A stretch of 12,735 nt of DNA from Flammeovirgaceae bacterium. GTDB lineage: Bacteria; Bacteroidota; Bacteroidia; Cytophagales; MED-G16. The position numbers and the translations under genes were made by a program. The notes below the pieces were generated by a model, which was given only the letters and a program-made list of their open reading frames with translations, did not search any database and was not told where the DNA came from. This document shows positions 1 through 7,662 of this stretch, piece after piece (the stretch's first letter is position 1; every line of letters starts with the position of its first letter). The DNA lies in NCBI GenBank assembly GCA_002696995.1, contig NZUF01000002.1, positions 5,870 to 18,604 on the forward strand, given 5' to 3'.

Positions 1-608
1 ATTACATCGTAAGTGAGTTTTATTCTTTCCCACCTGTTATCTCTGTCCATAGAATAATATCTTCCTGATATAGAGGCCAATGAAATATTTGAATTTTCTA
101 TAAACTTTAATAATTCTGATAAATCATTATACCCTTCATTCGGGCTACAATCTCTTCCATCTGTAAAAAGGTGTAAAAAAACATTTTCAAGTTTTGATTT
201 TTTTAAAAAATCTAATATTAAGTATAAATGATCAGAATGTGAGTGAACTCCTCCTTTAGAAAAAAGTCCCATTATATGAAAAGCTTTTTTATTATCCTTT
301 GAATAATTTACCGCATCAATAAAATCTGATTTATTTTTAATTCCTCCCTTTTGTAGAGCTTTATTAAGCTTTATTAAATCTTGATCAACAACTCTACCTG
401 CTCCTATATTCATATGGCCTACTTCTGAATTACCCATCTGCCCTTTTGGAAGACCTACATTAACACCAGATGCTTCAAGTTTAGAATTAGGGTGTTTTTT
501 TAAAATTTTATCATAAAATGGAGTTTTTGCTTCATAGACTGCCGACTCGTCTGAGGAGTTACCTATACCCCATCCATCCATAATGATAAGAATCACCTTT
601 CTGCTCAT
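1..608 (-). CDS. gpmI: 2,3-bisphosphoglycerate-independent phosphoglycerate mutase, N-terminal part (cut by window edge)
   Basis: This cytosolic enzyme interconverts 3- and 2-phosphoglycerate in glycolysis and gluconeogenesis, using two metal ions and a phosphoserine intermediate. Reading leftward from the ATG at 606-608 gives 202 codons before the window ends; the family is usually about 510 residues, so roughly the first 40% is present. The metal-site motif DGWG is at residues 11-14. The GNSEVGH block at 59-65 carries the catalytic serine (Ser61). GGVHSH at 119-124, TDGRD at 149-153 and the substrate-loop block GRYYSMDRDNRW at 182-193 are all intact. This is the normal order of the phosphatase-like core followed by the inserted transferase domain. 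The gene diverges from the DUF4783 gene across about 55 bases. I see no frameshift. The identification is secure; only the C-terminal end is missing from view. Confidence 0.97.
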   Translation of the reverse strand, partial: MSRKVILIIMDGWGIGNSSDESAVYEAKTPFYDKILKKHPNSKLEASGVNVGLPKGQMGNSEVGHMNIGAGRVVDQDLIKLNKALQKGGIKNKSDFIDAVNYSKDNKKAFHIMGLFSKGGVHSHSDHLYLILDFLKKSKLENVFLHLFTDGRDCSPNEGYNDLSELLKFIENSNISLASISGRYYSMDRDNRWERIKLTYDV

Positions 609-625
609 AAGTGTAAAAATAATTA

Positions 626-654
626 TTGATTTTTAGGTATTTGTGTTATTTTTC
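626..654 (+). promoter_or_regulatory. Possible Bacteroidota-type promoter for the DUF4783-YcxB-recX genes
   Basis: TTG at 626-628 is followed after 18 bases by TATTTTTC at 647-654. This matches seven of eight positions of the Bacteroidota -7 element TAnnTTTG, at roughly the expected distance from a -33 TTG. Transcription would begin around 660, leaving almost no leader before the ATG at 664. In such AT-rich sequence chance matches are common, so this is tentative. It is the only divergent gap from which the plus-strand trio could be transcribed. Confidence 0.3.
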
Positions 655-663
655 AAAAGATTT

Positions 664-1044
664 ATGAGCACATTAAAAACAATCTTTTTAATATCAACAA
701 TAATACTTGCTAAACAAGAGTCTCTAGATAATCTAATACTAAGTCTAGAAATCAAAAACGGAGAAGAAATAACAAAGTATTTTGACTCAAAAAGCGAGAT
801 AATAATTGATAATATATCACATAAAGGAAATCGATACCAACAATCAAAAATTTTAGATGAATTCTATATTGACAATAACATAAATAAATTTAATATTATT
901 CATCAGGGTGATTCTGAAAATAATATAATTTATATCCTTGCTGAGTATTCCTCGAATAACGATCTTTACAAGGTATTATTGATATTAAAAAATATAAATA
1001 AAAACTATACTATTGAAAAATTTAAAATAGATACAGTATCATGA
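664..1044 (+). CDS. DUF4783 family secreted protein of unknown function
   Basis: A 126-residue protein resembling the Bacteroidota-restricted DUF4783 family, small exported proteins thought to have an NTF2-like fold. Recognisable parts are an early segment like EIKNGEEITKYFDSKSEI, the central FNIIHQG, and a C-terminal alternation of strands ending LKNINKNYTIEKFKID. The N-terminus (MSTLKTIFLISTIILA) is a short signal peptide with one lysine, a hydrophobic core and an Ala cleavage site. I chose the ATG at 664 over the in-frame GTG at 643, because starting at 643 would put Lys and Arg plus extra hydrophobic residues before the signal core and would overlap the likely promoter. The stop overlaps the next start in an ATGA junction, so the two are probably translationally coupled. 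Molecular function is unknown. Confidence 0.75.
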   Translation: MSTLKTIFLISTIILAKQESLDNLILSLEIKNGEEITKYFDSKSEIIIDNISHKGNRYQQSKILDEFYIDNNINKFNIIHQGDSENNIIYILAEYSSNNDLYKVLLILKNINKNYTIEKFKIDTVS

Positions 1045-1511
1045 TAGTAAGAACAAAAAAATTTCAGATGAATAAAAGTGATTATATAAAAAAAGGGTTC
1101 TTCAACCTTATGTTGGAACAGTGGTGGGTCCTGTTAATTTACTTTGCAATATGTTCTATGAATTTCATCATTCCTTCTGTATGGTGGATAATTGGAGGTT
1201 CGATTGCTCTTTTCTTATATCTAATTTTTTGGCTTATTCAGTTTTTTGGTGTTACCCAAGTCGAGCAAAGCAGTTACATGTTTGATAAATTATCATATGA
1301 AATTTCCAGTAGTCAAATTATGATGAAATTAAATAATAAACAAGGGATGCCAATTAAATGGGATACCATTAAAAAAGTTAAAATTCAGAAAGATGGATTT
1401 CTATTTAAACTAAATATTGTACAGTTTATAATATTTCCTTTTAAGGTATTTAATAATGAAAATGAGATTAGGTTTCTTAGAAGTATCTTAAACAGAAAAG
1501 GGTATGTCTGA
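1041..1511 (+). CDS. YcxB-like small inner-membrane protein
   Basis: A 156-residue protein. The basic N-terminal stretch (MIVRTKKFQMNKSDYIKKG) and the LEQWW motif at 25-29 resemble Bacteroidota proteins annotated as YcxB-like. Two membrane helices follow, at about residues 30-46 and 48-70. The rest is a soluble C-terminal domain (about 72-156) with a strand-rich pattern, including the block GMPIKWDTIKKVKIQKDGF (102-120), which looks like a pleckstrin-homology-type fold; the fold is my inference. Positively charged residues at the N-terminus suggest both ends face the cytoplasm. Its start overlaps the DUF4783 stop (ATGA) and its stop lies inside recX (8-base overlap). No enzymatic motif is visible, and function is unknown. 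Confidence 0.7.
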   Translation: MIVRTKKFQMNKSDYIKKGFFNLMLEQWWVLLIYFAICSMNFIIPSVWWIIGGSIALFLYLIFWLIQFFGVTQVEQSSYMFDKLSYEISSSQIMMKLNNKQGMPIKWDTIKKVKIQKDGFLFKLNIVQFIIFPFKVFNNENEIRFLRSILNRKGYV

Positions 1512-1944
1512 TGATCATTCTAAAGACCAGGCATTACAAATAGGAATGAAATTTTGTGGTTACAGAGAAAGATCTGTAAAAGAAGTTAAAGACAAACTAT
1601 CAAAAAAAGTCTTTGATTATAATATCATTAAAGAAACAATAAAAAAACTGCAAGATTTAGGGTTTTTGGATAACATTAGATTTTCTAAATCTTTCTCTAG
1701 AGGTAAAAATAATAATAATAGATGGGGTAAAAATAAAATAAAATACCAACTTAAATCCAAAGGGTTATCAGATGAGGAAATTGGAATTGGAATTAATAGC
1801 ATAAAAGAAGACAATTACATTAATGTGCTTAAAAAAAACATTGAATTATATAATAAAAAATTAAAAATACCAGACAGAAATAAACTCATCTCACACCTTA
1901 TATATAAAGGCTATGAAATGGATATAATTTTAAAAACTATCTAG
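1504..1944 (+). CDS. recX: RecX family regulator of RecA
   Basis: RecX binds RecA filaments in the cytoplasm and limits their extension, restraining recombination and the SOS response. The 146-residue length is typical of the short end of the family. The three-helix repeats are visible: CGYRERSVKEVKDKL at 18-32; then LGFLDNIRFSKSFSRGK at 52-68 with RWGKNKIKYQLKSKGL at 73-88; and a degenerate third repeat, LIYKGYEMDIIL, at 132-143. The ATG lies inside the preceding gene's last codons, so translation is probably coupled to the YcxB-like protein. recA is not in the window. The 3' end overlaps the convergent DUF4105 gene by 8 bases, with no recognisable hairpin-plus-T-run terminator between them. 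Confidence 0.88.
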   Translation: MSDDHSKDQALQIGMKFCGYRERSVKEVKDKLSKKVFDYNIIKETIKKLQDLGFLDNIRFSKSFSRGKNNNNRWGKNKIKYQLKSKGLSDEEIGIGINSIKEDNYINVLKKNIELYNKKLKIPDRNKLISHLIYKGYEMDIILKTI

Positions 1945-3097
1945 AAGAAGATCTTATCAAATAAATATAATTAGAAAACACCCTTAGCAACATACCTAAA
2001 ACAAAAAACATTAAGATGTCATTTAAGTTTTGAGGTAGGAAATTCCAAAGAATTAATAAGGAAAATAAAACAGCAGAATTAATTATAGTATACCACCTTG
2101 TTAAGTTTGACTTAAAATTGAAAATAAGTAAAAAAGAAAAAATTAAATTAAAAGGAAAAGCCCATATTAAATTATAATTGAAAGATGATAGGTGGTCTGT
2201 GAAAAACCATAAATAAATTAGTAAAACACCAATTACTCCAGAAATAAAAAAAACTGTAAAGTCAAAATAAATATATAGGAGACTATATTTAATTTGTCTA
2301 AAAGATAAAAAAACACATATTATTAAAAACAATAAAAATATATACTTAGGTTGAAAAATATTTTTATTAATTACTGGAGAGTTTGAATTGATAATATTTG
2401 TTTTTGAGATGAGGTTAACATTATCATCAAGGAATGAATCTTCAAGATTATTAAATAAATACTCGGGCAGAAACATCTCTTCTGAGTAACTAGCTTTCTT
2501 ATCTATTTCTAAACCTAAACAAATATCAATACCTAGATCACCCCATTTATTGTTTTTAAGGTATTTGTCCATTAAAGCTCTTATTGTTTTATTATCACTT
2601 TTCTTTTTGAATGTAATTCTTTCTCCGTATACTGTAATTAGAATATCTCTAATTTTAGTGGCACAATTATTATATACATAATTATACAAATAGGTTCTAT
2701 TTTCAGGCCTAATATTTTGCTCTAAATAATTAAATAATATAATTTTTTCAGAATTATTTAAGTTAAGTACTTGTTCCTTGACATACCTTTTTTGATTAAT
2801 ATAAAAATTCTCAACCGTCTGATAATTATACTTTCCAACCATGTATAATAGTCTACCATTTAAGAAGTTTAAATAAAAATTTGGTTGATCAAAATCAAAA
2901 ATTCCGTAGTTATAAAATAAATCTATATTATTTAATTTATCTCTATACCGTATTCCACTATGCCCAAAAGCACTGTATAATTCATCTTCATATGGACCAA
3001 TCGTAATAATAGAAAACTCAATGTTATCATCTCCCTTTATTGTAAAGGAAAAGAAAAACATAAAACTAAAAATTAGAACGTAAAATTTATTTTCCAT
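1937..3097 (-). CDS. lnb: DUF4105 / Lnb-type lipoprotein N-acyltransferase, polytopic
   Basis: The protein has 386 residues. Residues 1-22 form a signal sequence, 25 to about 235 an extracytoplasmic DUF4105 domain, and the last third four or five membrane helices (about 252-267, 272-298, 311-327, 338-354, 359-381). DUF4105 proteins have been reported as the lipoprotein N-acyltransferase of Bacteroides (Lnb), which adds the third acyl chain in species lacking Lnt; I rely on memory for this. The likely catalytic pair is His46 in AFGHSGIRY and Cys145 in NNCATKIRD, an NlpC/P60-like Cys-His arrangement. TDHLSSFNYNLIWAFPFN at 300-317 matches the conserved motif of the membrane part. Its start overlaps the end of rsmI by 11 bases, and it is the last gene of the long minus-strand run. 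The family call is firm; the exact activity in this organism is inferred. Confidence 0.85.
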   Translation of the reverse strand: MENKFYVLIFSFMFFFSFTIKGDDNIEFSIITIGPYEDELYSAFGHSGIRYRDKLNNIDLFYNYGIFDFDQPNFYLNFLNGRLLYMVGKYNYQTVENFYINQKRYVKEQVLNLNNSEKIILFNYLEQNIRPENRTYLYNYVYNNCATKIRDILITVYGERITFKKKSDNKTIRALMDKYLKNNKWGDLGIDICLGLEIDKKASYSEEMFLPEYLFNNLEDSFLDDNVNLISKTNIINSNSPVINKNIFQPKYIFLLFLIICVFLSFRQIKYSLLYIYFDFTVFFISGVIGVLLIYLWFFTDHLSSFNYNLIWAFPFNLIFSFLLIFNFKSNLTRWYTIINSAVLFSLLILWNFLPQNLNDILMFFVLGMLLRVFSNYIYLIRSSSR

Positions 3098-3764
3098 CTA
3101 TTATAACTACAATTTCTCCTTTAATACTTTTATTGTCCAACTGTGATATTAACTCAGAAATAGTACCTCTTAAATTTTCCTGATATATTTTAGAAATTTC
3201 TCTTGAAATCGATATTTTTCTATCTCCACCTATAACTTCTTGAAGTTCTTTCATTAGTCTGATTAATCTTTTAGGAGACTCATATAAAATAATCGACCTT
3301 GTTTCTTCTTTAAAATTTTTCAGTCTCTTCACTCTTCCTTTTTTGGAGGGGATAAACCCCTCGAACACAAACCTTTCCGAAGATAACCCTGAATTTACTA
3401 AAGCAGGGACAAGTGCTGTTGGGCCAGGCAGACAATTAATTTCAATACCTTTTTTTATAGATTCTCTAACTATTAAAAAGCCCGGATCTGATATAGAAGG
3501 AGTTCCCGCATCTGAAATCAATGATATTTTTTTGCCAGACAGAATTTGGTTAATATGTTTATTAACCGTTTTATGCTCATTGAAAGAATGGAAAGAGACT
3601 AAAGGAACTTCGATATCATATTTTAAAAGTAATTTCTTGGAGACTCGGGTGTCTTCACAAAGTATATAATCTGAATTTTTTAAGGTTTTAACTGACCTAA
3701 AAGTTATGTCTTCAAGGTTACCAATAGGAGTAGGGACTATATTTAATGTCAGTTTATCAATCAT
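3087..3764 (-). CDS. rsmI: 16S rRNA (cytidine-1402-2'-O)-methyltransferase RsmI
   Basis: RsmI methylates the ribose of C1402 in the decoding centre of the 30S subunit using S-adenosylmethionine. It belongs to the tetrapyrrole-methylase fold. Diagnostic blocks are VPTPIGNLEDITFR at 10-23, CEDTRVS at 36-42, the SAM-site loop SDAGTPSISDPG at 84-95, LPGPTALVPALVNSG at 112-126, and EGFIPSKKGR at 135-144. At 225 residues it lacks the C-terminal helical extension of the longer E. coli protein, as is common in Bacteroidota. The start overlaps the stop of the pterin dehydratase gene (ATGA) and its end overlaps the lnb-type gene, so it is embedded in a coupled block. Confidence 0.96.
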   Translation of the reverse strand: MIDKLTLNIVPTPIGNLEDITFRSVKTLKNSDYILCEDTRVSKKLLLKYDIEVPLVSFHSFNEHKTVNKHINQILSGKKISLISDAGTPSISDPGFLIVRESIKKGIEINCLPGPTALVPALVNSGLSSERFVFEGFIPSKKGRVKRLKNFKEETRSIILYESPKRLIRLMKELQEVIGGDRKISISREISKIYQENLRGTISELISQLDNKSIKGEIVVIIDGK

Positions 3765-3991
3765 AAAATTTTATCTATCTCCTTAGCTAAATTATAATCC
3801 TTAGATGTTATCTTATTTTCTTTATCATGAGTACATAAGTCAATAATAACTTTATTATAGATGTTATAAATCTCAGGGTGATGATTATTTTTCTCAGATA
3901 CTATTGAAACTTTAGTTATAAATGCAGCGGCCTCTATAAAGTCCTTAAATTTAAATTCTTTTCTAAGTTTATTATTTGACTCTTCCCACAT
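3761..3991 (-). CDS. phhB: Pterin-4a-carbinolamine dehydratase
   Basis: The family dehydrates 4a-hydroxytetrahydrobiopterin formed by aromatic amino acid hydroxylases; some homologues act in molybdopterin metabolism or as transcription cofactors. The signature is plain: EKNNHHPEIYNIYNKV at 33-48 with the active-site pair His37-His38 followed by Pro39, then the DLCTHD block at 51-56. The protein starts directly at the tryptophan that opens the conserved core (MWEESNN) and is 76 residues long. That is shorter than proteobacterial forms of about 100, but I believe usual for Bacteroidota, so I do not read it as truncated. It lies two bases after DUF493 and overlaps rsmI. No aromatic hydroxylase gene is in the window, so the physiological substrate is open. 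Confidence 0.93.
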   Translation of the reverse strand: MWEESNNKLRKEFKFKDFIEAAAFITKVSIVSEKNNHHPEIYNIYNKVIIDLCTHDKENKITSKDYNLAKEIDKIL

Positions 3992-3993
3992 AA

Positions 3994-4251
3994 TTATAAA
4001 GAAATAACACCTTTTATTTTAGAAGCTTTTTCATAAATATAAAGTATTTCAGAAGAATTTTTAACAAGATGTGTCAAAGTGATAGAAGTATACTTACCGT
4101 TTTTAGAAGTTCTCTCGCTTCTTTTGGCATCAGGGATAAGATTAAAAATTTTCTCTTTGGTATTAGTTAAAATTATGAACTTAAAGTTATAATCACATGG
4201 AAATTTATACTCTTCATCGAGCGATTTCTTAAAGCTATTAGAGTTAAGCAT
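3994..4251 (-). CDS. DUF493 (YbeD-like) small cytosolic protein
   Basis: An 85-residue protein with the DUF493 pattern: YKFPCDYNFKFIILT at 16-30 opens the ferredoxin-like fold, then ERTSKNGKYTSITLT at 46-60, and a C-terminal helix plus strand with YIYEKASKIKGVISL at 71-85. No catalytic residues are known for the family; the fold resembles ACT-type or regulatory domains, and E. coli YbeD is its best-known member. The gene begins three bases after the stop of the prolyl isomerase and ends two bases before the pterin dehydratase. It is therefore surely co-transcribed with them, but its function is unknown. Confidence 0.85.
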   Translation of the reverse strand: MLNSNSFKKSLDEEYKFPCDYNFKFIILTNTKEKIFNLIPDAKRSERTSKNGKYTSITLTHLVKNSSEILYIYEKASKIKGVISL

Positions 4252-4254
4252 TTA

Positions 4255-6345
4255 TTAAAAGAACTTATATCTGAAATCTTCAATATTTGAAAACTTCTTA
4301 ATTGCCTGATCAATTTTAAGAGATGATGTGAACTTATTAGCTTGTAATAAAGAAATACCATAATCAGAGTAACTACTTAAGGAATCTGCAATATTTTTTT
4401 CATTAAGCCTAAGTATAATAACTCCATCATCAATTTTAATTGGCCTTGTTAATTCATTTTCCTGCATTGAAAAGGCAACACCAATAGCCTCTGGTGCAAA
4501 TCCAACATTTTGGATAGAATTAGTGTTAAAATCTAAATCAGACATCTCAAATATTTCACCATAGTCTAAACTTGATTTTAGATCTTCAAGATTAGAATAT
4601 CCCATAACTTTTTCAGAAACATATTCATACTTCTTTTCATCAATTATACTTTTCCTAATAGAATTCTCGACGTCAGATATTTTTTTTGTGCCTTCCTCTT
4701 TAATTTCAGATAAATGAGTCACTATATACCCCTCATCTAACTCTAATACGTCAGAGATATTGTTGATATATCTAGAATCATCATATGACCAAAGAACCAC
4801 ACTTCTTGCATTATCTACCTCTGATAAATTTGATGCGTTCTTATCTATTTCTATTTCGGTTGAAATCTTATATCCGTTTTCTAAAGCAAAATCTTTAAAT
4901 GAAGTACTTGAAGACATAGCATCAATTTTAAACATTTCAGCATTTCTATAAATATTGTTTCTAGTATTGTCACTTGGAATAATTTCTTTTAAAATTGTAG
5001 TTACCATATATGATTTTTTTGTTTTAGGCTGAGTTACATATATAATATGAAAACCAAAATCTGATTCTACAATTCTAGGTATTAATCCAGATCTTGATCT
5101 AGAAAAAACTGCATCTTCAAAAGGTTTTACCATTCTACCTTCACTGAGCCAACCAAGGTCACCCCCAGCCGAAGCTGATCCATCCTGACTGTAAGTTCTT
5201 GCTGTCTCATCAAAGTCACTTCCATTTCTAAGAAGTGATAAAATTCTTGATGCTTCTGATCGAACCGAACTTTTATCGTCTTCTGTAAATCTTAATAAGA
5301 TGTGTTTTGCTCTAGCTTTAAACTCTTTATCTTCAGCTATATCAGATAATTTATAAACTACAATACCACCATCTTTAAACTGATAATCAGAAATATATCC
5401 TTTTTCTTTTTCAACTAATTCAGCTGGTAGCTCGTCAATATTAAAACTCATATATGGATTAAACCCATCAGAATTTAAAAGAGCAAAAGTTGAGTCATTT
5501 ATTTGTCCTGATTCTAAACTAGAGATAACATCTTTAATTTCATTAGTATAAAAAACTGAATCATCATTTGAAGGCTCTAAGGGAAAGTATAGATAGTCTA
5601 TTGATCTAGATTCTTCTTGTTGATATTCATCTTCTTTCTTATTTAAAAATCTTTTCATCTCATTATTAGAGACCTCAAATAAAGAATCTGGAATCTTATA
5701 AAATGGAACAAAATAGTAAGATAGGTTTACAGTATTAGATAACTTATAATATTCAGATTTAGATTGTAAAGTATTTATATTAGTTGTTAAACTAAGTAGA
5801 TTATCATACTTTGTTCTAAGTCTCATTGGCTTTAAGTTTGATTCAAATGAGAACCACGCCTGCTGTTGATTAACTGGTTGATTTGATAAATTCTGTAAAT
5901 AACCAATTACATTATCTACATTAAATACTCCAGAATTTGGATCTGTAAAAGCTTCTAGAATCATTGGATGAATATTGTCACCTTGAACCATATCTACAGA
6001 TTCTCTATCAGAGACAGATAACCCAAGGGAGTTATACTGTTCTACATAGCTAATATCATTTATTAATTTTTCCCATGCTTGATCTCGAATACCTGATAAC
6101 TCTTGATTATTAGGAGACCTCCCATTATTTAATGAAAAATTATATGATAACTGTTCAAATATTGCATTAAACTGAATCATATCAATATCCTCACCATTAA
6201 TTTCTCCAACGATATTTTGATTTTGATTGCCTAATGAACTATTTGGGCCTAGAATATCACCTAATACAAATGCAGCAATAGAAAAACCTATTACTACAAT
6301 TAGAAATTTTCCCCCCTTATCTCTTAAAGTACTTATTATTGCCAT
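4255..6345 (-). CDS. ppiD: PpiD/SurA-type peptidyl-prolyl cis-trans isomerase, membrane-anchored
   Basis: A 696-residue periplasmic folding factor anchored in the inner membrane. The N-terminus MAIISTLRDKGGKFLIVVIG plus residues up to about 33 form a single uncleaved helix, as in PpiD. A SurA-like chaperone region spans about 45-335. A parvulin (PpiC) domain spans about 344-441: RAKHILLRF at 345-353, GGDLGWLSEGRMVKPFEDAVF at 394-414, and SDFGFHIIYV at 428-437. The remaining 250 residues look like a second, degenerate parvulin/chaperone region. The family assists folding of exported and outer-membrane proteins, which suits the barrel, TPR and LptC genes upstream in the same run. It follows the CNNM gene by 36 bases, the largest gap in the run, and precedes DUF493 by 3. 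Confidence 0.92.
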   Translation of the reverse strand: MAIISTLRDKGGKFLIVVIGFSIAAFVLGDILGPNSSLGNQNQNIVGEINGEDIDMIQFNAIFEQLSYNFSLNNGRSPNNQELSGIRDQAWEKLINDISYVEQYNSLGLSVSDRESVDMVQGDNIHPMILEAFTDPNSGVFNVDNVIGYLQNLSNQPVNQQQAWFSFESNLKPMRLRTKYDNLLSLTTNINTLQSKSEYYKLSNTVNLSYYFVPFYKIPDSLFEVSNNEMKRFLNKKEDEYQQEESRSIDYLYFPLEPSNDDSVFYTNEIKDVISSLESGQINDSTFALLNSDGFNPYMSFNIDELPAELVEKEKGYISDYQFKDGGIVVYKLSDIAEDKEFKARAKHILLRFTEDDKSSVRSEASRILSLLRNGSDFDETARTYSQDGSASAGGDLGWLSEGRMVKPFEDAVFSRSRSGLIPRIVESDFGFHIIYVTQPKTKKSYMVTTILKEIIPSDNTRNNIYRNAEMFKIDAMSSSTSFKDFALENGYKISTEIEIDKNASNLSEVDNARSVVLWSYDDSRYINNISDVLELDEGYIVTHLSEIKEEGTKKISDVENSIRKSIIDEKKYEYVSEKVMGYSNLEDLKSSLDYGEIFEMSDLDFNTNSIQNVGFAPEAIGVAFSMQENELTRPIKIDDGVIILRLNEKNIADSLSSYSDYGISLLQANKFTSSLKIDQAIKKFSNIEDFRYKFF

Positions 6346-6362
6346 AATATATATTTGGAAGC

Positions 6363-6370
6363 CAAAATTA
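6363..6370 (-). promoter_or_regulatory. Possible internal promoter -7 element upstream of ppiD
   Basis: On the minus strand the 36-base gap before ppiD contains TAATTTTG, an exact match to the Bacteroidota -7 consensus TAnnTTTG. I see no TTG at the usual 17-19 base spacing upstream. The element overlaps a 12-base perfect palindrome of A and T (6364-6375), so the match may be incidental. If used, it would give ppiD and the genes after it a second, short-leader transcript. Confidence 0.2.
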
Positions 6371-6381
6371 ATTTTTTATAA

Positions 6382-7659
6382 CTAATTATTTACATTCTTT
6401 CTAAAAAAAACACTGTTTATCTTATTATTATTTTTTGTGAGGATTTTAATTGTAAAATCATTGTAAGTCAAAATTTCATTTTTTTTTGGAATATTTTTAT
6501 TTGAACTTAGTATAAACCCTCCTAAAGTATCGTATTCTCCTCTAGGAATATTTAAACTATATTTTGAATTAAGGTAGTCAATTTCAAGTCTAGCACTCAA
6601 ATTGAAAGAGTTTTCATCTACTTTATCTTGTAAATAAATTTTATCGTCAAACTCGTCAATTATTTCACCGAAAATTTCTTCTATTATATCCTCTAAAGTA
6701 ATTATTCCGGAAGTGCCACCATACTCATCTATTACTATTGCTATATTGATTTGTTCCGAAATAAATTTAAAAAGCAGATCATTTGCAAGATTTGTTTCAT
6801 TCACAAAATTTATTGGCTTTATTATATTACTTATTTTCTTGGGATTATTAAATAGAGATAATCCATGACAATAACCAATTATCTTATCTATAGAAGATTC
6901 ATATACAATAATTTTAGTATGTCCAGATTCTTCTATAATTTTTTTTAAATTAGAAATAGAATCAGAATTCTCAATAGCAATAATTTCGGTACGAGGAATC
7001 ATAAAATCTCTGACTTTTACCATTTTTAAATTAAGTGCATTATTAAAAAATTCGGTGACTTTATTAGATTGAGTTCTCGTATCGGAAACAACAATCTTTT
7101 TGACGTACTCATTAAGATCCGTAAGTTTAAAGACCGGTTTTTTAATAGAATACTCTTGTTTTAAAATATCTTTGATAAAAAACTTTGATATTATAATTAC
7201 AATTTTAACTACTGGATAGAAAAAAGAATAAATAATAAAAAGAGGTATCGAAAAACTAATAAGCAACCTATCAGGGTTAATTAAAAAAATACTTTTTGGA
7301 ATATATTCAGCAGTTATCAATACTACCAATGTAGATACTAAGGTCTGAATCAACAATACTGAAATATCATTACTAATTAATTGAGGTAAATTATTGGCAA
7401 GTAAAGGTTCAAGGAATTGTGACATTAGTATACCATATATTACCAAAGAAAGATTATTTCCTATTAAAAGAGTTGCTATGATCTCCGATGTATTCTTATT
7501 TATTGTCCTAAAAACTTTTCCGAAAAAACTTTTTGTATTAGATTTTATCTCAAAGTTTAGTTTATCTCTTGAGATAAATGCGATTTCTAAACCAGAAAAT
7601 AGACCAGAGAAAAACAAACAGACAATAATCAATAAAATTTGATTTTGAATATCTTCCAT
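6382..7659 (-). CDS. CNNM/CBS/CorC-domain membrane protein (hemolysin-family; CorB/GldE-like)
   Basis: A 425-residue protein with the classic three-part layout. An N-terminal CNNM (DUF21) domain with three or four membrane segments covers about 5-165 and carries FFSGLFSGLEIAFISRDKL at 16-34, ATLLIGNNLSLVIYG at 62-76 and AEYIPKSIF at 117-125. A cytosolic CBS pair covers about 215-335, with MIPRTEIIAIE at 220-230 and IDEYGGTSGIITLEDIIEEI at 310-329. A CorC/HlyC domain covers about 345-423. Such proteins are linked to magnesium/cobalt efflux or sodium-coupled magnesium transport; older annotation calls them hemolysins, and a paralogue in gliding Bacteroidota is GldE. Placement beside lptC and ppiD, rather than gldD/ssb/mutY, favours the general CorB-like member. 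The transported ion is not shown by the sequence. Confidence 0.9.
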   Translation of the reverse strand: MEDIQNQILLIIVCLFFSGLFSGLEIAFISRDKLNFEIKSNTKSFFGKVFRTINKNTSEIIATLLIGNNLSLVIYGILMSQFLEPLLANNLPQLISNDISVLLIQTLVSTLVVLITAEYIPKSIFLINPDRLLISFSIPLFIIYSFFYPVVKIVIIISKFFIKDILKQEYSIKKPVFKLTDLNEYVKKIVVSDTRTQSNKVTEFFNNALNLKMVKVRDFMIPRTEIIAIENSDSISNLKKIIEESGHTKIIVYESSIDKIIGYCHGLSLFNNPKKISNIIKPINFVNETNLANDLLFKFISEQINIAIVIDEYGGTSGIITLEDIIEEIFGEIIDEFDDKIYLQDKVDENSFNLSARLEIDYLNSKYSLNIPRGEYDTLGGFILSSNKNIPKKNEILTYNDFTIKILTKNNNKINSVFFRKNVNN

Positions 7660-7662
7660 TTT

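Noticed and set aside
643..663. GTG start adding seven residues to the DUF4783 protein
   Set aside because: The extension disturbs the signal peptide and overlaps the probable -7 element. The ATG at 664 gives a normal exported protein.
3343..3669. A 108-codon plus-strand open frame antisense to rsmI
   Set aside because: It lies wholly within rsmI, whose catalytic motifs are all intact on the minus strand. The frame reads as unrelated low-quality sequence with no family signature.
3761..3991. Pterin dehydratase as an N-terminally truncated gene
   Set aside because: It starts exactly at the conserved tryptophan, has the active-site histidines, and fits tightly between neighbours. A 76-residue form is, as I recall, normal in Bacteroidota.
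4173..4361. A 62-codon minus-strand frame across the ppiD-DUF493 junction
   Set aside because: It overlaps two well-supported genes in another frame and has no recognisable features.
6364..6375. AAAATTAATTTT palindrome as a terminator after the CNNM gene
   Set aside because: The stem is entirely A/T with no loop or T run beyond it, too weak for an intrinsic terminator.
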